DNA of 64,000 nt from an uncultured Flavobacteriaceae bacterium (GTDB taxonomy: Bacteria > Bacteroidota > Bacteroidia > Flavobacteriales > Flavobacteriaceae), in the NCBI GenBank assembly GCA_947488435.1, contig CANKZG010000001.1:670308-734307 (forward strand), written 5' to 3'. The notes under the pieces are model-generated. The model saw only the letters and a program-made list of their open reading frames with translations, searched no databases and had not been told where the DNA came from. The translations under genes and the position numbers were made by a program. Positions 61,843 through 64,000 of the stretch are shown piece after piece (position 1 is the stretch's first letter; every line of letters starts with the position of its first letter).

Positions 61843-63384
61843 TTATAATGGAATATTGCCGTGCTTTTTCTTGGGAAGTACTTCTGTTTTATGTTCTAAA
61901 GTTGCAAAAGCTTTGATCAATTTTCTTCGTGAATTTTTAGGTGAAATTACCTCATCAATAAAACCACGTTCAGCGGCACTATAGGGGTTCGCAAATTTTT
62001 CGGCATACTCGTTTTCCTTTTCTTGCAATTTTGCTAACGGATCATCTGCCGCTGCAATCTCCTTTCTAAAGATAATTTCACTAGCACCTTTTGCTCCCAT
62101 TACCGCAATTTCAGCTCCTGGCCAAGCATAATTTAAATCTGCACCAATATGTTTAGAATTCATCACATCGTAAGCGCCACCATAGGCTTTTCTTGTAATA
62201 ACAGTTACCTTAGGTACTGTTGCTTCACTAAGTGCGTACAATAACTTCGCGCCATTGGTAATAATACCATTCCATTCCTGATCCGTTCCCGGTAAAAACC
62301 CTGGAACATCTACCAGTACTAATAATGGAATATTAAAACAATCGCAAAAGCGTGTAAAGCGTGCCGCCTTTTTAGAGCTGTTTACATCTAACACTCCTGC
62401 TAAACTTATGGGTTGGTTTGCTACAATTCCAACACTTCTTCCACCCAAGCGTGCAAAACCTACCACAATATTTTCGGCATAGTCTTTATGAATTTCAAAA
62501 AAGGATTCCGCATCTATAATTCCTTTAATCACCTCTCGCATATCGTAAGGTTGATTTGCATTTTCAGGAACGATGTTCTCTAGAACTTCGCGCACTTCAT
62601 CACCTGCAGCAAAAGGTACTAAGGCAGGCTTGTCTTCACAATTCTGAGGCATATAGCTCAAAAGTTGCTTTATTTGCGTAATGCATGCTAAATCATTGGA
62701 TGCGGTAAGATGCGTAACGCCTGATTTTGTAGCATGTGTAAGCGCTCCTCCCAACTCTTCAGAACTCACTTCCTCATTGGTTACTGTTTTGACCACATTA
62801 GGCCCGGTAACAAACATATAGCTAGAGTTTTCTACCATAAGCGTAAAATCGGTCATTGCAGGAGAATATACCGCTCCCCCAGCACAGGGACCCATTATCG
62901 CTGATATCTGTGGCACAACTCCTGAAGCTTTAACGTTTCGATGAAAAATATCTGCATACCCGCCTAAAGAACGAACCCCTTCTTGAATACGGGCTCCACC
63001 ACTATCGTTAAGTCCAATTACGGGAACTCCAATTTTCATAGCCAAATCCATAATCTTACAGATTTTTTCGGCATGGGTTTCTGATAGCGCGCCGCCAAAC
63101 ACCGTAAAGTCCTGTGCAAAAACACATACTTTTCTTCCTTGTATTGTGCCATATCCAGTAACTACGCCGTCTCCATAAAACAGCTGTTTTTCCATACCAA
63201 AATCCTTGGTGCGATGTGTTACTAGCATCCCTAATTCTTCAAAAGACCCCTCATCCATTAAAAAATGAATACGTTCTCGTGCTGTAAGTTTGCTCTTTGC
63301 ATGTTGCTTTTTTATTCGCTCTTCTCCACCTCCTAATTTGGCTTGGGCTATCTTTGTTTCTAAACGCTGTTGTTTTTCACTCAT
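61843..63384 (-). CDS. Acyl-CoA carboxylase, carboxyltransferase (beta) subunit
   Basis: This 513-residue enzyme of the propionyl/methylmalonyl/acetyl-CoA carboxyltransferase family moves the carboxyl group from biotin to an acyl-CoA. The N-terminal half carries [21 protein letters not shown], the oxyanion-hole glycines [19 protein letters not shown] and [16 protein letters not shown]; the C-terminal half carries [18 protein letters not shown] and [10 protein letters not shown]. The length is typical of the propionyl-CoA type. It follows the partial biotin carboxylase by about 32 nt, so the two form one complex. No separate biotin carrier is visible inside the window. Substrate specificity (propionyl, acetyl or branched acyl) is uncertain. 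Confidence 0.94.
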   Translation of the reverse strand: MSEKQQRLETKIAQAKLGGGEERIKKQHAKSKLTARERIHFLMDEGSFEELGMLVTHRTKDFGMEKQLFYGDGVVTGYGTIQGRKVCVFAQDFTVFGGALSETHAEKICKIMDLAMKIGVPVIGLNDSGGARIQEGVRSLGGYADIFHRNVKASGVVPQISAIMGPCAGGAVYSPAMTDFTLMVENSSYMFVTGPNVVKTVTNEEVSSEELGGALTHATKSGVTHLTASNDLACITQIKQLLSYMPQNCEDKPALVPFAAGDEVREVLENIVPENANQPYDMREVIKGIIDAESFFEIHKDYAENIVVGFARLGGRSVGIVANQPISLAGVLDVNSSKKAARFTRFCDCFNIPLLVLVDVPGFLPGTDQEWNGIITNGAKLLYALSEATVPKVTVITRKAYGGAYDVMNSKHIGADLNYAWPGAEIAVMGAKGASEIIFRKEIAAADDPLAKLQEKENEYAEKFANPYSAAERGFIDEVISPKNSRRKLIKAFATLEHKTEVLPKKKHGNIPL

Positions 63385-63416
63385 AAGCTCTGTTTGATAC
63401 GAATATCAACTTTGTT

Positions 63417-64000
63417 TTATTTTCTTTTTTTATGCCAATCTGATGTTCCATTTTGGGGAACGTTTAATTTTTCTTGATGTTCTAAATAACACCTTAAACC
63501 TACCATTGCAGCAATTTTACGTTCGTCATTTTGTTGATCTTCAATATGCTCTGGAGCAAAGAAATTCTTCACAAAATGTGTGTCAAAATTTCCCGAAGTA
63601 AATGCATCATGTTGGCACACAAATTTTCCAAAAGCTAAGGTTGTCGCTACACCCTCAATTTTGTAATCATCAATAGCCTTTATCATGAGCTGAATTGCTT
63701 CATTTCTAGTAGCTCCATACGTCACCAACTTTGATAACATAGGGTCGTAATAAATAGGAATTGTCATTCCTTCTTCAAAGCCGTCATCCAATCGAACACC
63801 TTCTCCTTTTGGGGTTTTATAGGTAGATAAGGTTCCTATGCTTGGTAAAAAGTCATTTAAAGGATCTTCTGCATATACCCGAAGTTCCAGAGCGTGCCCT
63901 TTAATAGCTAAATCTGCTTGTTTAAACTCTAGTTTTTTTTCTTGTGCTATCTTAATTTGTTGTTCTACCAAATCCACCCCACTAATCAACTCAGTAACCG
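63417..64000 (-). CDS. Acyl-CoA carboxylase, biotin carboxylase (alpha) subunit, 5' part outside window
   Basis: The minus-strand frame is open through the window edge, so only the last about 194 residues are present. It begins VTELISGVDLVEQQIKIA, the conserved block after the EMN-x-R-x-QVEH active site of biotin carboxylases, and continues through the C-terminal domain (GHALELRVYAEDPLNDFLPSIGTL, YYDPMLSKLVTYGATRNEAIQLM). It ends without a biotinyl domain, so the carrier must be a separate protein, probably upstream of this fragment outside the window. Together with the adjacent carboxyltransferase it should form an acyl-CoA carboxylase distinct from the accB/accC set at 37-39 kb. Confidence 0.92.
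   Translation of the reverse strand, partial: VTELISGVDLVEQQIKIAQEKKLEFKQADLAIKGHALELRVYAEDPLNDFLPSIGTLSTYKTPKGEGVRLDDGFEEGMTIPIYYDPMLSKLVTYGATRNEAIQLMIKAIDDYKIEGVATTLAFGKFVCQHDAFTSGNFDTHFVKNFFAPEHIEDQQNDERKIAAMVGLRCYLEHQEKLNVPQNGTSDWHKKRK

Overview
The window is AT-rich chromosomal DNA that looks like a marine member of the Bacteroidetes, most likely Flavobacteriaceae. The grounds are: a DUF177-rpmF-fabH-accB-accC cluster next to pdxA and a divergent riboflavin synthase gene; arrays of FtsX/MacB-like permeases of about 800 residues; a -7 box of the TANNTTTG type with a -33 TTG in front of the DUF177/rpmF unit; weak Shine-Dalgarno sequences with A-rich leaders; an L32 protein without zinc cysteines; double-glycine leader peptides; and a sigma/anti-sigma pair beside a TPR-CHAT protein. 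No rRNA, tRNA, CRISPR array, insertion sequence or prophage was seen.

Region 1 (1-34.9 kb, + strand) is the dominant feature. It holds the end of a MacA/HlyD-like periplasmic adaptor, a MacB/LolD-type ABC ATPase, thirteen consecutive full-length but strongly diverged MacB/FtsX-type permeases (called P1-P13 here) and a second ABC ATPase. One DUF2807 gene sits between P10 and P11. Gaps are mostly 20-60 nt, so the array reads as one or two long operons; the only large break (354 nt) lies between P7 and P8, and a strong terminator follows the second ATPase. All permeases keep both cytoplasmic coupling segments, so none looks dead. A shared ATPase pool serving many permeases with different periplasmic domains is the simplest reading, but substrates are unknown.

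Region 2 (35-48 kb) is mainly housekeeping: a lipoprotein, an FAD oxidoreductase, accC, accB, fabH, rpmF, DUF177 and pdxA on the minus strand, then ribE (+), a mercuric-reductase-like flavoprotein, a NagX-like acyltransferase and a sodium:solute symporter (-), and a TauE/SafE permease (+).

Region 3 (48-54 kb) holds a lipoprotein with lamin-tail and spondin-like domains, a zinc-ribbon/TerB-like protein and an FdhF/YdeP-type molybdopterin oxidoreductase.

Region 4 (54-61.4 kb) is the most system-like accessory stretch. Two small double-glycine leader peptides (53 and 89 residues) flank an ECF sigma/anti-sigma pair, a cysteine-containing lipoprotein, a membrane-anchored TPR-CHAT (caspase-like) protease, and a degenerate C39-like/VKOR/thioredoxin membrane fusion. 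Both peptide genes have the same 34-nt leader element exactly 31 nt before the ATG, with a small covarying hairpin, and each ends at its own terminator. A second motif, AGGGGTAAGA, lies before the lipoprotein-CHAT unit and before the VKOR fusion. I infer a coordinated secreted, disulfide-bonded peptide and stress-signalling system; this is a hypothesis.

Region 5 (61.4-64 kb, minus strand) holds an acyl-CoA thioesterase, an acyl-CoA carboxylase carboxyltransferase and the end of a biotin carboxylase that runs off the window.
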